A stretch of DNA of 64,000 nucleotides from Lentisphaerae bacterium WC36. GTDB lineage: Bacteria > Verrucomicrobiota > Lentisphaeria > Victivallales > SZUA-371. The notes beneath the pieces are model-generated. The model was not told the origin of the DNA and ran no database searches. It saw only the letters and a list, made by a program, of their open reading frames with translations. The stretch spans positions 744,001-808,000 of the forward strand of contig CP085689.1 of assembly GCA_020683205.1 (NCBI GenBank), written 5' to 3'. Positions 18,267 to 28,284 of the stretch are shown one piece after another (positions within the stretch are counted from its first letter, which is position 1; each line of letters begins with the position of its first letter). The position numbers were made by a program, and so were the translations under genes.

Positions 18267-18622
18267 ATTAGTAATCATATAAAATTTTAGTTTACATTTT
18301 GAATATTTATATAGAATTTTTTATAAATATAAATTTTGTTTTTGGAGTATTTTTAGAATTTTAATCAATATAAACTGAAACAGAATCGCTGTATGCAGCA
18401 CCTAAAGTCCATAATTTTTTATTTTATAGGCCCTAATCACCAAGTGTTGCGCTCCTTTTTGAAATTAAGTCTTATTAAATTAATTCCTCCATAATAAACA
18501 AAATAACCAATAACATTAATGGATTCAAGTTTGTCGTGGAATTGGATATGTAGGATTTAGAGTAGTAAAGTTGATGTCTGTATAAATATGAAGAATACAA
18601 AATAATTAAGAGAGAAGTAAAA
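18267..18622. other. Gene-free spacer between the GH2 gene and the convergent prenyl synthase gene
   Basis: No convincing gene. A slightly more GC-rich patch at 18370-18480 encodes on the minus strand a run ending LGAAYSDSVSVYID before a stop. It could be the tail of a decayed gene but is too short to assign. Confidence 0.5.
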
Positions 18623-18659
18623 AGAGCAACAATTAAATATTTTTTTTATATTGCTCTTC
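18619..18659 (-). terminator. Terminator of the pyr-prenyl synthase operon
   Basis: On the minus strand AAGAGCAA (18659-18652) pairs with TTGCTCTT (18630-18623) across a 21-nt loop and a T run follows. It lies just after the stop of the prenyl synthase gene. Confidence 0.8.
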
Positions 18660-18663
18660 TTTT

Positions 18664-19743
18664 TTATACATCACGTTCGATGAAGTAATTCAAACATTTA
18701 TGTAGGTAGTTGCGATATTTATTATTAGGACACTCTTTTAAAATGTTTAATGCGTCAGTTTTTAGATTGGTCATTAAATCAATTAAATATTGTTCAGCGC
18801 CTGAATCTCGAACAATATTTTGAATTTCAGTTATTTCATCATGTGTGTAACGTGCTTGACCACTTAATTCTAGTAATCGATGGTGATCTGTTTCTGAACT
18901 ATTTTTTAGCGCATAAGATAATAAAATTGTTGGTTTATTTTCACTTAAATCTGAGCAAATTGGTTTACCAAATTTTTCAAAGTCGCCAAAAATTCCTAAC
19001 CAATCATCTCGGTATTGAAATGCCAACCCAGCACAGTAAACAAACTCGCTAATCTTATTAATTGATTCATTATTTTTAAAATCAGCACAATTCAGGGCGA
19101 TTGCAACTCCCGTTTCGGCAGCAAATTGCAATAAAACTGCAGTTTTCAAATAAATCATATGGTTAATTTGTTCAGTTGAAATTTCTAACCAATTACAGTA
19201 TGAAAAATCAATGTCAAATGCTTCACCACTAATTAGTTTACAGTTAACAATTTCATTTAAACGCTGTGCGATGGCAATCGTTAATTTAGCATCAACATTT
19301 TGCTGTGATGCTAAATTTAAAATTTCATTCATAGCCCATGCTTGCTGAACATCACCTGCTAAAATTGCAAATTCAAGACCAAAACGTTCACTACGTTCAC
19401 GGTGTAGAGGGCGATTTTTTTGAGCATATTCATTTAATAATGCGTGACAACTTTTTTGGTTGCGGCGTACCTCATCATTGTCAATAATGTCATCATGAAC
19501 TAATGTCCAGTTATGGTAAATTTCAATTGCTGCTGCTGCTGGTAATAATTTTTCAATAGCAATATTTTCATCGAAAAGACGAGCGCTCCAAATTAGTAGA
19601 GCAGGGCGTAAACGCTTTCCGCCCCTCAAAGGATAATCCTTAATTGCATCTTTTAAAAAATCTAATTCGATATTATCATAAAAATTGCTTTTTGTTAAAT
19701 ATTCTGTAACTTTATCGGCAATTTTATTTAAACTTTCACGCAT
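18664..19743 (-). CDS. Polyprenyl (isoprenyl) diphosphate synthase
   Basis: Condenses isopentenyl diphosphate with an allylic diphosphate to make a prenyl chain for quinones, undecaprenyl carriers or other isoprenoids. The 359-residue protein has GGKRLRPA (41-48), the first aspartate-rich motif DDIID (84-88) and the second Asp pair in YRDDWLG (D246, D247). The pattern fits the all-trans polyprenyl synthase superfamily. Chain length cannot be read with confidence: residues before the first motif are bulky (Y76, H77), which would favour a short (C15-C20) product. AAAGG stands about 9 nt before the ATG. It is the last gene of the run with pyrR, pyrB and pyrC, 25 nt after pyrC. Confidence 0.9.
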   Translation of the reverse strand: MRESLNKIADKVTEYLTKSNFYDNIELDFLKDAIKDYPLRGGKRLRPALLIWSARLFDENIAIEKLLPAAAAIEIYHNWTLVHDDIIDNDEVRRNQKSCHALLNEYAQKNRPLHRERSERFGLEFAILAGDVQQAWAMNEILNLASQQNVDAKLTIAIAQRLNEIVNCKLISGEAFDIDFSYCNWLEISTEQINHMIYLKTAVLLQFAAETGVAIALNCADFKNNESINKISEFVYCAGLAFQYRDDWLGIFGDFEKFGKPICSDLSENKPTILLSYALKNSSETDHHRLLELSGQARYTHDEITEIQNIVRDSGAEQYLIDLMTNLKTDALNILKECPNNKYRNYLHKCLNYFIERDV

Positions 19744-19768
19744 TTATAAAAACCTTTTATTGCCAAAA

Positions 19769-21070
19769 TTACATATTTTCATAAACAAATTTACCATCAA
19801 CAATAGTTGCAACTACAGCACCTTGACATTCCTTGCCGTGAAATGGTGTATTACGTGATTTTGACTTCATGTTATGTTTATCAATTGTTACTGCTTTATT
19901 AACATCCATAATAGTAATATCAGCCGCTTGACCAACTTCTAATGACCCAATATTCAATCCTAACAATTCAGCCGGTCCAGTTGTAAATTTTGCAACCAAT
20001 TGGCTTAATGTTAAATGTTCTTTATGGTATAACTCAGTCAAACAAACGCTGACTGCAGTTTCAAGCCCAATAATACCAAATGGTGCATAGTCAAACTCAA
20101 CTAATTTTGCCGTTTCAGTGTGTGGAGCATGGTCAGTTGCAATAATTGTGATTGTATTATCTTGTAAACCTTTAATCAAAGCCATACGATCATTTTCAGA
20201 ACGTAATGGGGGGTTCATTTTATAATTGGTATCGAATTTTTTGATATTTTCATCGGTTAATGAAATATGATGAGGTGTTACTTCGGCACTTATTTTAATA
20301 TTTTTTTGACGTGCGAAACGTAATAGATCAACTGAGTTTGCACTGCTAATATGTTGGCAGTGAATTTTCCAATCCACATCACGGCTAATCATAATATCAC
20401 GGGCAATAATAATTTCTTCGCTTATGCCAGGAATACCTTTCATGCCAAGTAAAACAGACCATTTACCTTCGTTCATAACTCCACCATTCGCGAATGTTTC
20501 TTCTTCGCAATGGTCCATCACTGGCAATGAAAATTGTTTTGAATATTCAACAATATTTTTCATTAAACTATGATTTTGGATACATCTGCCATCATCAGTA
20601 ACTGCGACTATACCCGATTTTTTGAGTCCGCCTATTCCAGCCATTTCTTTCCCAGCAATATTTTTTGTCATTGCTCCTGAAGGTAAAACCTTTACAATTG
20701 CATGTTCTTCTACATTACGCAAAATATATTCAATTGTTCCTGGATTATCTGCGACAGGACTGCTGTTTGGCATACTAACAACAGTTGTAAATCCACCTGC
20801 AGCGGCCGCCATTGTTGCAGTTTTGATTGTTTCAGCAGCAGTGTTTCCAGGTTGACGTAAATGCACATGTACATCAATTAACCCTGGAGTAATAACTTTG
20901 CCACTCATGTCAAATTCAGTACAATCACTTGCAACATTGTCAATATTAATAATTTTGCCATCTTTTACAGCAATATCACAAACTTTATCGATATTATTTT
21001 TAGGGTCAATAACATGACCATTACGTAAAATATATTCATTTTTATTTAAAAAATCATTATTTTTAATCAT
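19769..21070 (-). CDS. pyrC: Dihydroorotase (PyrC, class I)
   Basis: Closes the dihydroorotate ring in pyrimidine synthesis. The 433-residue length and the motif DVHVHLRQPG near residue 63 mark the class I enzyme of the amidohydrolase superfamily, with zinc-binding His-x-His. IATDHAPHT supplies the catalytic Asp and conserved His. A perfect AGGAGG lies 8 nt before the ATG, inside the end of pyrB: the two genes overlap by 8 nt, so translation is probably coupled. Class I dihydroorotases often work in a complex with aspartate carbamoyltransferase, which is consistent with the adjacent gene. Confidence 0.94.
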   Translation of the reverse strand: MIKNNDFLNKNEYILRNGHVIDPKNNIDKVCDIAVKDGKIINIDNVASDCTEFDMSGKVITPGLIDVHVHLRQPGNTAAETIKTATMAAAAGGFTTVVSMPNSSPVADNPGTIEYILRNVEEHAIVKVLPSGAMTKNIAGKEMAGIGGLKKSGIVAVTDDGRCIQNHSLMKNIVEYSKQFSLPVMDHCEEETFANGGVMNEGKWSVLLGMKGIPGISEEIIIARDIMISRDVDWKIHCQHISSANSVDLLRFARQKNIKISAEVTPHHISLTDENIKKFDTNYKMNPPLRSENDRMALIKGLQDNTITIIATDHAPHTETAKLVEFDYAPFGIIGLETAVSVCLTELYHKEHLTLSQLVAKFTTGPAELLGLNIGSLEVGQAADITIMDVNKAVTIDKHNMKSKSRNTPFHGKECQGAVVATIVDGKFVYENM

Positions 21071-22001
21071 TATTCAAACCTCCTGAAACTAAAAATAATA
21101 CAGCCATTCTAATTGCTAATCCATTTGTAACTTGTTCTAAAATAACACTTTGATCTCCGTCTGCTACAGACGAGTCTAACTCAACTCCACGGTTAATTGG
21201 ACCAGGGTGCATGATTAAGGCATCTTTTTTAATGTATTTTTCTACAACTTCATCGTTTACGCCAAATACGCTTGCATATTCTCCAACACTTGGGAAAAAT
21301 CCACTGTTTTGACGTTCGTGTTGAATACGCAATAAATTAATGACATCGGCATCTTTAATCGCTTCTTTTAAATCGTAACAAACTTGCACACCACATTCTT
21401 CAAATTCTTTTGGTACAATTGTAGCTGGACCTGTAATTGTTACATTAGCACCTAATTTTAAAAGACCCCAAATATTGCTTCTTGCCACGCGACTATGTAA
21501 AATATCACCAATAATTGTGACATTTAAACCTTCAATCGCACCTTTTTTCTCACGCATTGTAAAGATGTCTAAAAGAGCTTGTGTTGGATGGCTATGAGCC
21601 CCATCTCCTGCATTAACAATTGCACAATTAGTATGTTTTGAAATAAAATCATGTGCTCCAGGAGTTGAGTGACGCATAACAATAATATCTGCTTGAAGTG
21701 CTTCAATATTTTTAATTGTATCTAATAATGTTTCACCTTTTTTCAAACTGCTACTACTTGCTGCCATATTAATAATATCGGCACTCAAACGTTGTTCTGC
21801 TAATTCAAATGACACTCGAGTTCTTGTGCTAGGTTCAACAAAAAAATTAACTACGGTTTTACCACGTAATGCTGGAACTTTTTTCACTTTTCGTTCCGAA
21901 ACTTTTTTAAACTCTGCTGCAGTATCAAGAATCATGTTGATCTCTTCTGCACTTAGGTCATAAATGCTTAATAAATCTTTTTTATTCCAAGTTCCTCGCA
22001 T
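21063..22001 (-). CDS. pyrB: Aspartate carbamoyltransferase catalytic subunit (PyrB)
   Basis: Joins carbamoyl phosphate and aspartate, the committed step of pyrimidine synthesis. The protein has 312 residues, the normal size. The carbamoyl phosphate motif EPSTRTRVSFE (about 56-66), RHSTPGA and HPTQALLD are all present. No pyrI regulatory subunit is next to it, so control is likely at the transcript level through the adjacent pyrR. GAGGAAAAA stands before the ATG. The gene lies 97 nt after pyrR, and a small hairpin with GGGTA / TACCC arms sits in that gap. Confidence 0.95.
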   Translation of the reverse strand: MRGTWNKKDLLSIYDLSAEEINMILDTAAEFKKVSERKVKKVPALRGKTVVNFFVEPSTRTRVSFELAEQRLSADIINMAASSSSLKKGETLLDTIKNIEALQADIIVMRHSTPGAHDFISKHTNCAIVNAGDGAHSHPTQALLDIFTMREKKGAIEGLNVTIIGDILHSRVARSNIWGLLKLGANVTITGPATIVPKEFEECGVQVCYDLKEAIKDADVINLLRIQHERQNSGFFPSVGEYASVFGVNDEVVEKYIKKDALIMHPGPINRGVELDSSVADGDQSVILEQVTNGLAIRMAVLFLVSGGLNND

Positions 22002-22098
22002 GAATTTTTCCTCATATATAGGGTAACTAAAAAATACCCATAAATTATATTTTTAATTATTTTTATTGTATAAAAAAATGAAGTTATTATTGAATTTT

Positions 22099-22653
22099 TT
22101 AGTCAAAAACAACTTCAATTACTTCCTCTTTACTATCGATAGAATCCCATTTGACTTTGATATGATTTTGTGGGTCGGCTTGATGAACTAACCCTACATA
22201 GTCTGCGCAAATTGGAAACTCTCTTCCTCCACGATTAATAACAGTTGCTAATCTAATAACTTTTGGACGACCATAATCTGTTATCGCGTCTAATGCAGCA
22301 CGTATTGTTCTTCCTGAATGAAGAACATCGTCTGCTAAAATAACAATTTTATCATTCACGTCAAATGGAATTTTTGTTTCATTAATAACAGGTAAACCGT
22401 TTTTATGTGAATGAATATCATCACGGTACATTGTAATATCTAATTTTGCTAAAGGTAACTCAATATTAACTTTATCCAAAATTGCTTGGCGTAATTTTGT
22501 TACGAATGGAACTCCACGACGTTGAATTCCAACAAAAACAACATCGGCAAATCTGTTGCCATTATTATAAAATTCCTCTAAAATTTGATCGGCAATTTTA
22601 TTTACAATTTCTGCTAATTCTTGACGATTTAAAATTATTTTTTCTGATGACAT
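22099..22653 (-). CDS. pyrR: PyrR, pyrimidine operon regulator / uracil phosphoribosyltransferase
   Basis: PyrR binds pyr leader RNA when UMP is high and also has uracil phosphoribosyltransferase activity. The 184-residue protein carries the PRPP loop VILADDVLHSGRTIRAA (about 104-120) and the PyrR-specific GIQRRGVPF (about 46-54) and RPKVIRLA segments. AGGTGA precedes the ATG. It is the first gene of the pyrR-pyrB-pyrC operon, and a terminator-like hairpin sits directly upstream. That suits attenuation of the operon, including pyrR itself. Confidence 0.94.
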   Translation of the reverse strand: MSSEKIILNRQELAEIVNKIADQILEEFYNNGNRFADVVFVGIQRRGVPFVTKLRQAILDKVNIELPLAKLDITMYRDDIHSHKNGLPVINETKIPFDVNDKIVILADDVLHSGRTIRAALDAITDYGRPKVIRLATVINRGGREFPICADYVGLVHQADPQNHIKVKWDSIDSKEEVIEVVFD

Positions 22654-22667
22654 TTTTTCACCTATTC

Positions 22668-22698
22668 AAAAAAAATGACCGCGTAAAAGGGGTCATTT
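22668..22698 (-). promoter_or_regulatory. Terminator-type attenuator hairpin immediately before pyrR
   Basis: On the minus strand AAATGACC (22698-22691) pairs with GGTCATTT (22680-22673) around a 10-nt loop, followed by a T8 run (22675-22668). The T run ends only 14 nt before the pyrR ATG. A terminator in this position would stop all pyr genes, which is what PyrR-controlled attenuators do. I do not see a standard PyrR binding loop or a long antiterminator upstream. Confidence 0.65.
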
Positions 22699-22723
22699 CT
22701 GATATTAAATAAATTTATTATTT

Positions 22724-22792
22724 AAAAAAGACAACATTAAAAAAACATCATGTTGAAAAAAAGAATCATTGTGTTTTAATTTAAATGTTGTC
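22724..22792 (-). terminator. guaB terminator
   Basis: On the minus strand GACAACATT (22792-22784) pairs with AATGTTGTC (22738-22730), then TTTTTT. The loop is long (45 nt) and contains a small AACATGATGTT palindrome. It begins 11 nt after the guaB stop. Confidence 0.7.
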
Positions 22793-22803
22793 ATTTTTTT
22801 TGC

Positions 22804-24294
22804 TTATCCTTGATAATTTGGTGCATCTTTAAGCATTGTAACATCATGAGGATGTGCTTCTTTTAATCCAGCATTGGTTACTCGAACTAATTTTGCTTTG
22901 GTATGTAATTCAGCAATTGTTCTAGCTCCACAATAACCTAAAGAATATTTTAGACCTCCAACAAACTGATGAACAACATCTCCAACAGGGCCACGGAATG
23001 GTACTAATCCTTCGATGCCTTGTGGTACCAATTTTTTCGCATCTTCAACGTCACTTTGACCATAGCGCTCTCTGCTTGCCTTTCCACCTTTCATTGCTTC
23101 TAAGCTACCCATGCCACGGTAAATAACAAAACGACGACCTTGGTGTAATGTAACTTCACCAGTACTTTCAGAAGTTCCTGCTAACGCAGATCCCATCATT
23201 ACTGAAGAAGCTCCAACTGAAATAGCTTTAGCAACATCTCCTGATTGCTTAATACCACCATCAGCGATAACTGGAATATTCCCTACAGCTTTTTTGACAT
23301 TGTACACCGCTGTTAACTGAGGAACTCCTACACCTGCTACAACACGAGTTGTGCAAATAGAGCCTGGCCCAATACCAACTTTAATACCATCTGCGCCTGC
23401 ATCCATTAGGGCTTTAGCAGCTTCTGCTGTAGCAATATTTCCACCAATTACATCCACTCTATCACCATATTGATTTTTTACCATGCGAACTGTTTCGATT
23501 ACTCCAGTAGAGTGCCCATGAGCAGTATCAACAACAAGGACGTCAACATCTTCGTTGATTAAAGCTTCAATACGTTCTTCATCATAAGGACCAATGCCAG
23601 CCGCAACACGTAATCTATGAGATGCGTCACGGTTGAAGTCGGGTTCAATATTTTCTAATAAAGTTTTTGCATCTAAATAGCTATATAACCCAACCAACTT
23701 GTTGTCATTAGTAATAATAGGTAATTTACCAACTTTATTTTCATTCATAAGGTTGAATGCTTTTTCCATTGGCGTGTTAACCGGAGCTGTGACGATATTT
23801 TTTGTCATAACATCGGCTAGTTTTACACTTGTATCTTTTAGGAATTTAATGTCACGAGCAGTAACAATACCAACTAGATTTTGGTTGTCGTCAATAATTG
23901 GGAAGCCACTAAATGAATAGTTTTGCAAATATTGTTCATGTAACATTTCTTCAACTGTTTGAGCAGCATTAAATGTTACAGGTTTTTTGATTAATCCATT
24001 TAAATAATGTTTCACTTTATGAACTTCTTCGGCTTGGCGTTTTACATTTAAGTTTTTGTGAATTACGCCGATACCACCGAGGCGAGCCATTGCAATAGCC
24101 ATTTTACCTTCAGTTACCGTATCCATTGCCGCACTTACAAATGGAATGTTTAATTTAACATTACGTGAAAAATACGATTCAGTATTTGTCTCGTCTGGCA
24201 AAAAGTCAGCAAACTGAGTAATTAATGAAACATCGTCAAAAGTCAATCCTTCAAATTTAAAATTACTCATGAATTCGTCAATATATGTATTCAT
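22804..24294 (-). CDS. guaB: IMP dehydrogenase (GuaB)
   Basis: Oxidises IMP to XMP with NAD+, the rate-limiting step of guanine nucleotide synthesis. The 496-residue protein has the TIM barrel interrupted by a CBS pair (about 95-210). The active-site loop [20 protein letters not shown] carries the catalytic cysteine, and the flap motif shows SRERYGQ. All key residues are present. AGAAGG sits 4-5 nt before the ATG. It is followed by its own terminator, so it is separate from the pyr operon although it lies directly upstream of it. Confidence 0.96.
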   Translation of the reverse strand: MNTYIDEFMSNFKFEGLTFDDVSLITQFADFLPDETNTESYFSRNVKLNIPFVSAAMDTVTEGKMAIAMARLGGIGVIHKNLNVKRQAEEVHKVKHYLNGLIKKPVTFNAAQTVEEMLHEQYLQNYSFSGFPIIDDNQNLVGIVTARDIKFLKDTSVKLADVMTKNIVTAPVNTPMEKAFNLMNENKVGKLPIITNDNKLVGLYSYLDAKTLLENIEPDFNRDASHRLRVAAGIGPYDEERIEALINEDVDVLVVDTAHGHSTGVIETVRMVKNQYGDRVDVIGGNIATAEAAKALMDAGADGIKVGIGPGSICTTRVVAGVGVPQLTAVYNVKKAVGNIPVIADGGIKQSGDVAKAISVGASSVMMGSALAGTSESTGEVTLHQGRRFVIYRGMGSLEAMKGGKASRERYGQSDVEDAKKLVPQGIEGLVPFRGPVGDVVHQFVGGLKYSLGYCGARTIAELHTKAKLVRVTNAGLKEAHPHDVTMLKDAPNYQG

Positions 24295-24511
24295 AGTACC
24301 TTCTAGATTTTTTATTAATTATATGTTTAATTTATTAGTATAATTTATTATATTTTATGATAAAACCACTGTTAAATTTGCAGTGATGATATTTCTAAAT
24401 TAGTATATAGGCTGTCTTAAAAAAATTCATTAATACCTTTGAAAATTAAAAAATAGCCCAAATATCTATTTAAAATGATTAAATATACACTATTGCGTAC
24501 TCTTGTAAAGT

Positions 24512-24928
24512 CTAATCACCAATTATTTTTACTAAAACTCGCTTTTTTCTACCACCATCGAACTCACCATAGAATATTTGTTCCCATGGTCCGAAGTCTA
24601 AACGTCCTTCAGAAACTGCAACGACAACTTCGCGCCCCATAATAGTTCGTTTGAGATGAGCGTCGCCATTATTCTCAAAGCCATTGTGTTGATATTGACT
24701 GTATGGTTTTTCAGGAGCTAATTTTTCAAGCCATTTTTCAAAATCATGGTGTAACCCACTTTCATCGTCATTAATAAAAACACTCGCTGTAATGTGCATG
24801 GCATTTACTAGCACAAGACCTTCGGTAATTCCTGAATCACGTAAACAATCTTCAACTGTTGGAGTGATATTTAAAAAATAACGCCTTTGTGGTTCATTGA
24901 ACCATAATTCTTTGCGGTAACTTTTCAT
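24512..24928 (-). CDS. YjbQ family protein (UPF0047)
   Basis: A 138-residue protein that matches the YjbQ/UPF0047 family: [22 protein letters not shown] in the middle and the C-terminal [22 protein letters not shown]. The family is annotated as secondary thiamine-phosphate synthase on the basis of genetic suppression in E. coli; the true role is unsettled. The conserved His in MHITAS and in AHLKRT are kept. AAGGA lies upstream of the ATG. Its gene follows the SNF2 helicase gene by 27 nt on the same strand and they may share a transcript, though the functional link is unclear. Confidence 0.88.
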   Translation of the reverse strand: MKSYRKELWFNEPQRRYFLNITPTVEDCLRDSGITEGLVLVNAMHITASVFINDDESGLHHDFEKWLEKLAPEKPYSQYQHNGFENNGDAHLKRTIMGREVVVAVSEGRLDFGPWEQIFYGEFDGGRKKRVLVKIIGD

Positions 24929-24955
24929 TTTTATCCTTAAAATTTTTATTTAGAC

Positions 24956-27900
24956 TTATCTTAAGAAAATATCTTCTAAATCCGAAAGTGAAAGTTTGTC
25001 ACTGACTTCACTTGGATTTTCAATTAAGTTATCAAATAGTTTTTGCTTTTTATCTTGTAATTCAAGAATTTTTTCTTCAATAGAATCTTTTACAACTAAT
25101 TTCATATTGGTAACAGATTTTGTTTGACCAATACGGTGTGTTCTGTCCATAGCTTGTGCTTCAACTGCTGGGTTCCACCATGGATCATAAATAATAACTG
25201 TGTCAGCCGAAGTTAAGTTCAATCCCGTACCACCAGCTTTTAAGCTTAATAAGAATAGCTTTGTGCTTTTGCTTTTGTTAAAATTATCAACACGTTTTTG
25301 GCGATCTTTAGTTGAACCATCAAGGTATTCGTATTTAATTTTTTCCTCATCAAGCCATTCTCGAATGAAACTTAGTAACGAGGTAAATTGGCTAAACAAT
25401 AACATTTTGTGGTCTGAATCTAAATTCTCCAAAATTAACTCTTTTAATAGATCCATTTTTGCCGAAGAAACATCAAGAACTTGTGGTCCTTCTGATTCTT
25501 GCAATAATCCTGGATGGCAACAAATTTGACGTAATCTTAATAAAATAGTTAACATTTCAAAACTAGGCTTAGTTTGTTTTTCATTTAATAATGCTGTAAA
25601 TTTCTCTTTACCACGAGCAAAAACTTCATCATATAGTTTTCGTTGTTCATCACTCATGTCGCAATAGATAACCTGAGTCTGTTTTGGAGGTAGTTCTGTG
25701 CACACGTCTGCTTTTTTACGGCGCAGGATAAATGGATTAACTCGTTGAACAAGTTCTTCTTGTAGATCTTTGTTTTTGCTAATACCAGTGTAATGTTTCT
25801 TGAAACTATTGTAACTTCCCAATATATTTGGGTGTAAAAAGTCAAAAATACTCCATAAGTCATCAGGGCTATTTTCTAGCGGTGTACCAGTTAAAACAAT
25901 GCGATTGCGTGCTTTGAATTCTTTACAAGCTTTTGAGTTTGCTGTAGTTGGATTTTTGATGTGTTGTGCCTCATCAAGAATAACGTAGCTAAAATTCATC
26001 TTTTTATAGAAAGAAATATCACGCTTAGCAATTGAATATGAAACAATTAGTAAATGGTAATCTTTGGCTACTGTCCACATTCTGTTACGATTTGAGCCTT
26101 TAATGTTTAAAACTTTAAGATCAGGCACAAATTTTTGAGCCTCTAAATACCAGTTTTCAGCTAAACTTGTTGGACACACAATAATTGCAGGTTCGTTATC
26201 ATCAGATAAATTATCTGCTAGTAATGCTAATGTTTGAATTGTTTTACCCAGACCCATTTCATCGGCTAATACTACATTGAAACCACGATTAGTCATTGAG
26301 TCTAACCAATCGACACCTTGTGCTTGGTAATTACGTAAGTCTCCATTAAATGGTAGTAGACTTTGACGCAATGCCAGATGATTACTTTCATTTTCTTTAG
26401 TTGAAATTAATACGCCCTTAAGCTCAAGGAATTCTTCTGGAACCGCATTAGGGAAATCTTTTGCTGCATTAGCCCAGAAAGGTGCAGAATGACGCGGAAT
26501 TTGAATCATATAATTTTCACCGCTAACATGGCTGACAATGTCGTTAACTGCATTCATAAAACGTTTTAATTCGTTGGAAATTTTTAAAATTCTGCCACTA
26601 GCAATATAGTAATTTTTACCCTTTTTGATTTCTTTGTGGAGATCCTTCCAAACAATTTTTAATTTTTCAAAACCAAGTTGATATAGTAATTTAAAGTTGC
26701 TGTCACTACTTTTTGCAATATAACAGTTGAAATCGATAGTAGGAACGCCACGTCCACCAGATGATAATTTAGCAAACCTTCCACTCATTAGGAAATTTTT
26801 AAATTGATTTTGCCATTGCATTACAACTTCATCCATAAAAATTCCAGCAGCCTCATTATTCTCCATTATAAAAATTGAGCGTTTGCCAATAGTTTTAATA
26901 TGTTTAAAGCCAAAAATTTCTAATTCATCAATTGTAGCACTTTCTTTAACTTCGTCACGAAGCCAGTATTCGCCATCAGAGCAACCTAAACGCATTCCGT
27001 TTCCTGGAACGTAAGTGCCATCGTATGAAAATGCTAATTCAAGCTCAAGGTGTTTTTCTTGGTTGAAGTAACAATTATAAATTGGCAAGCATTCGCGTGC
27101 TTCAACATCTTCTTTTTCACAATTAACAATTTCAAATGGGAATGGAATGGAACTTTGATGTAGTTTTTTGAAGCCAACGCTATCGCAGCGTTGCTCACTT
27201 GTTCTCAAAAAACCTCTTAGCCATGAAACATTTACTGTTGCTGGAATCCACCAATACTCACCATTGAATCCAACCCAACATCCAGCACGACCTGTAATTA
27301 CTTTAGCAGTTTTCAATGGCAAAATGCCACTATTTACTCTTAATGCAGGTCGCAGTAAATATTCTGAACCTTTGCGCTTATATAGTAATATTGCTTCAGC
27401 CGTTTCTCGGTGAATAATGACTTTTTTACCATTTTTATAAAAATGCTCAAATCCATTTAAACAATGAAAAAATTCTGCAGTTTGTTCAGAATCAAGCTGT
27501 AAGCTTGCTCCTTCTGGCTCTGCATTAATAGCTAAAAAACGAATAATTTGACGATCTTGTTGTGAAAAATGACTCATTTTAAGCGCAGCTGCCATAGTTT
27601 TTCCAAATTGCAACTGGCGAATGTTGCTGATGTTACCAGCGTAATCCTTACCATTATAAATAATTCTAACTTTTAAAACCGCATGTTCAAACTTACTTGG
27701 AACGTGAGGAAATGATGACTCAGCATTAATTGTTACATATGCCTCAGGTTCAACTAAAGCTTGGTTTGATAATTCATCGAAGCTTTTAAACTTAAGCCCC
27801 GCAAATTTTGGAGGTTCATCAAAATATGGTGTATTGTCATCTTTAAACCTTGATAAATATAAAATTGTCGCAATTGCATGTTCGCATAACTTATTTTTAG

Positions 27901-28117
27901 TTGAATGGTTACAATCACAGGCTGCATTTGTACTATCGTCTGATTTTACAATGCAGTGGTTGACATTTTCTTTGGCGTCTGCAAATACGGCGTGCATTCC
28001 GCCTTTGTGATCTCGGTAAGCGCATAGTAAGTGATTTGCCTTGAGAATCTTCTTTCCTCGCTTAAAAATCTCAGGACTTGACGCCACGATCAATTTTTGT
28101 TCAAAGTTTTCTTTCAT
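24956..28117 (-). CDS. SWIM zinc-finger SNF2-type helicase
   Basis: A 1053-residue DNA translocase of the bacterial SNF2/Rad54-like group (HepA-like). An N-terminal SWIM finger has C67-x-C69 and C78-x-H80. A long middle region is followed by the helicase core: LADEMGLGKTIQTLA (Walker A, near 622), VILDEAQHIKN (motif II, near 710), VLTGTPLENS (motif III), FSQFTSLL (IV), LSLKAGGTGLNL (V) and DRTHRIGQTKSV (VI). All are intact. Proteins of this layout are thought to remodel nucleoprotein or help RNA polymerase recycling; no specific role can be given. No good Shine-Dalgarno sequence is visible before the ATG at 28117. Confidence 0.92.
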   Translation of the reverse strand: MKENFEQKLIVASSPEIFKRGKKILKANHLLCAYRDHKGGMHAVFADAKENVNHCIVKSDDSTNAACDCNHSTKNKLCEHAIATILYLSRFKDDNTPYFDEPPKFAGLKFKSFDELSNQALVEPEAYVTINAESSFPHVPSKFEHAVLKVRIIYNGKDYAGNISNIRQLQFGKTMAAALKMSHFSQQDRQIIRFLAINAEPEGASLQLDSEQTAEFFHCLNGFEHFYKNGKKVIIHRETAEAILLYKRKGSEYLLRPALRVNSGILPLKTAKVITGRAGCWVGFNGEYWWIPATVNVSWLRGFLRTSEQRCDSVGFKKLHQSSIPFPFEIVNCEKEDVEARECLPIYNCYFNQEKHLELELAFSYDGTYVPGNGMRLGCSDGEYWLRDEVKESATIDELEIFGFKHIKTIGKRSIFIMENNEAAGIFMDEVVMQWQNQFKNFLMSGRFAKLSSGGRGVPTIDFNCYIAKSSDSNFKLLYQLGFEKLKIVWKDLHKEIKKGKNYYIASGRILKISNELKRFMNAVNDIVSHVSGENYMIQIPRHSAPFWANAAKDFPNAVPEEFLELKGVLISTKENESNHLALRQSLLPFNGDLRNYQAQGVDWLDSMTNRGFNVVLADEMGLGKTIQTLALLADNLSDDNEPAIIVCPTSLAENWYLEAQKFVPDLKVLNIKGSNRNRMWTVAKDYHLLIVSYSIAKRDISFYKKMNFSYVILDEAQHIKNPTTANSKACKEFKARNRIVLTGTPLENSPDDLWSIFDFLHPNILGSYNSFKKHYTGISKNKDLQEELVQRVNPFILRRKKADVCTELPPKQTQVIYCDMSDEQRKLYDEVFARGKEKFTALLNEKQTKPSFEMLTILLRLRQICCHPGLLQESEGPQVLDVSSAKMDLLKELILENLDSDHKMLLFSQFTSLLSFIREWLDEEKIKYEYLDGSTKDRQKRVDNFNKSKSTKLFLLSLKAGGTGLNLTSADTVIIYDPWWNPAVEAQAMDRTHRIGQTKSVTNMKLVVKDSIEEKILELQDKKQKLFDNLIENPSEVSDKLSLSDLEDIFLR

Positions 28118-28284
28118 AAGATTGAGTCATTTTTCTATTTTTTATAATTTATAAATTTGGATTTTAACTACTATAGCACTATTTTGTTGCAAATAAAAGT
28201 GAGAATAAAATAAAAAGTACACTTTTTGATTATTGTTTTATAATAAAGTGAATTCGGCTCTTGGTAGTTATTTTTTTGGGATAA

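Noticed and set aside
18370-18430. Possible pseudogene tail on the minus strand (KLWTLGAAYSDSVSVYID)
   Set aside because: Only about 20 codons without a start, and nothing recognisable upstream; too little to call a gene.
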